A DNA stretch of 64,000 nucleotides from Stercorarius parasiticus. Taxonomy: Eukaryota; Chordata; Aves; Charadriiformes; Stercorariidae. The notes beneath the pieces are model-generated. The model was not told the DNA's origin. It did not search any database and was given only the letters and a program-made list of their open reading frames with translations. Shown here piece after piece: positions 63,770-64,000 of this stretch; within the stretch, counting starts at the first letter, position 1, and each line of letters opens with the position of its first letter. The position numbers were made by a program, and so were the translations under genes. The stretch is from NCBI GenBank assembly GCA_013396915.1, contig VWZL01000298.1, positions 968,695 to 1,032,694 of the forward strand, in the 5' to 3' direction.

Positions 63770-63815
63770 CTAACGCAGCATTTCAGATGGAGAGTTGCGA
63801 TCAATGCAGCGTTAG
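63770..63815. repeat. Imperfect 13-bp inverted repeat
   Basis: CTAACGCAGCATT (63770-63782) and AATGCAGCGTTAG (63803-63815) are reverse complements with one mismatched pair, separated by 20 nt. The arms are richer in CpG than the surroundings. Confidence 0.8.
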
Positions 63816-64000
63816 CATTGACTTCAGCAAGGCTCGGGTTGCCCTCCTGACATCCTAGAAGAGAGAGATGTCTGGCAACCAGATATGATTCAAAAGCAAA
63901 ACATTGGTGGTATTCGAAAATATTTCTTGTATCTCATCATATGAAGGAATTCATAATGGTAAACGCAGGCATCAGCAACACTAAGGAAATCTGTAGGGTC
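63816..64000. other. Unique sequence to the window end
   Basis: Nothing recognised in the last 185 bp. Confidence 0.5.

Noticed and set aside
1..64000. CRISPR arrays, operons, bacterial or phage gene cassettes
   Set aside because: No regularly spaced repeats or dense coding. The sequence is plainly vertebrate.

Overview
This is an AT-rich, gene-poor piece of a bird nuclear genome. The bird assignment rests on several truncated CR1 (chicken repeat 1) LINEs that carry the typical avian 3' terminus (ATTCTATGA-type octamers next to the 'GGTTGGA...GGGACC' block). A solo LTR of the avian ERVL type supports it. I found no exon set, known protein-coding gene, tRNA or rRNA that I can name. Nearly all open frames are short, overlap on both strands and look like chance ORFs. 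The window reads as intergenic sequence or a very long intron.

Layout. 1-23.2 kb: unique AT-rich DNA with small tandem repeats (1555-1601, 12931-12968), a poly-C tract (16053-16063), a perfect hairpin whose loop holds an octamer/POU site (16192-16223), a 180-codon minus-strand frame with a good splice acceptor (3111-3653), and a 52-codon frame at 12724-12882. 23.2-28.2 kb: an assembly trouble spot. One 1.55-kb sequence is present as two near-identical full copies plus a partial third, separated by single N bases. It is followed by a CR1 whose centre is an 876-bp N gap. 28.2-36 kb: the flank of that CR1, then a GC-rich island (about 32.9-33.5 kb), a CR1 stub cut at a single N (33723), and an old diverged copy (about 35.1-35.9 kb) of the sequence into which the 27-kb CR1 inserted. 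37.4-38.6 kb: a minus-strand CR1 with a recognisable reverse transcriptase palm. 38.6-55.9 kb: unique DNA with microsatellites, a 42-bp alternating purine-pyrimidine tract, and a GC/CpG-richer patch with inverted repeats near 50 kb. 55.9-56.6 kb: another minus-strand CR1. 60.1-60.7 kb: the ERVL-type solo LTR. The rest is unique AT-rich sequence ending in an imperfect palindrome near 63.8 kb.

The best-supported points are the false or allelic duplication at 23.2-27.2 kb and the natural 'filled versus empty' pair formed by the CR1 at 26.9-28.2 kb and its paralogous empty site at 35457-35461. I did not find a convincing new coding system. The small-ORF and hairpin candidates are given with low to moderate confidence.
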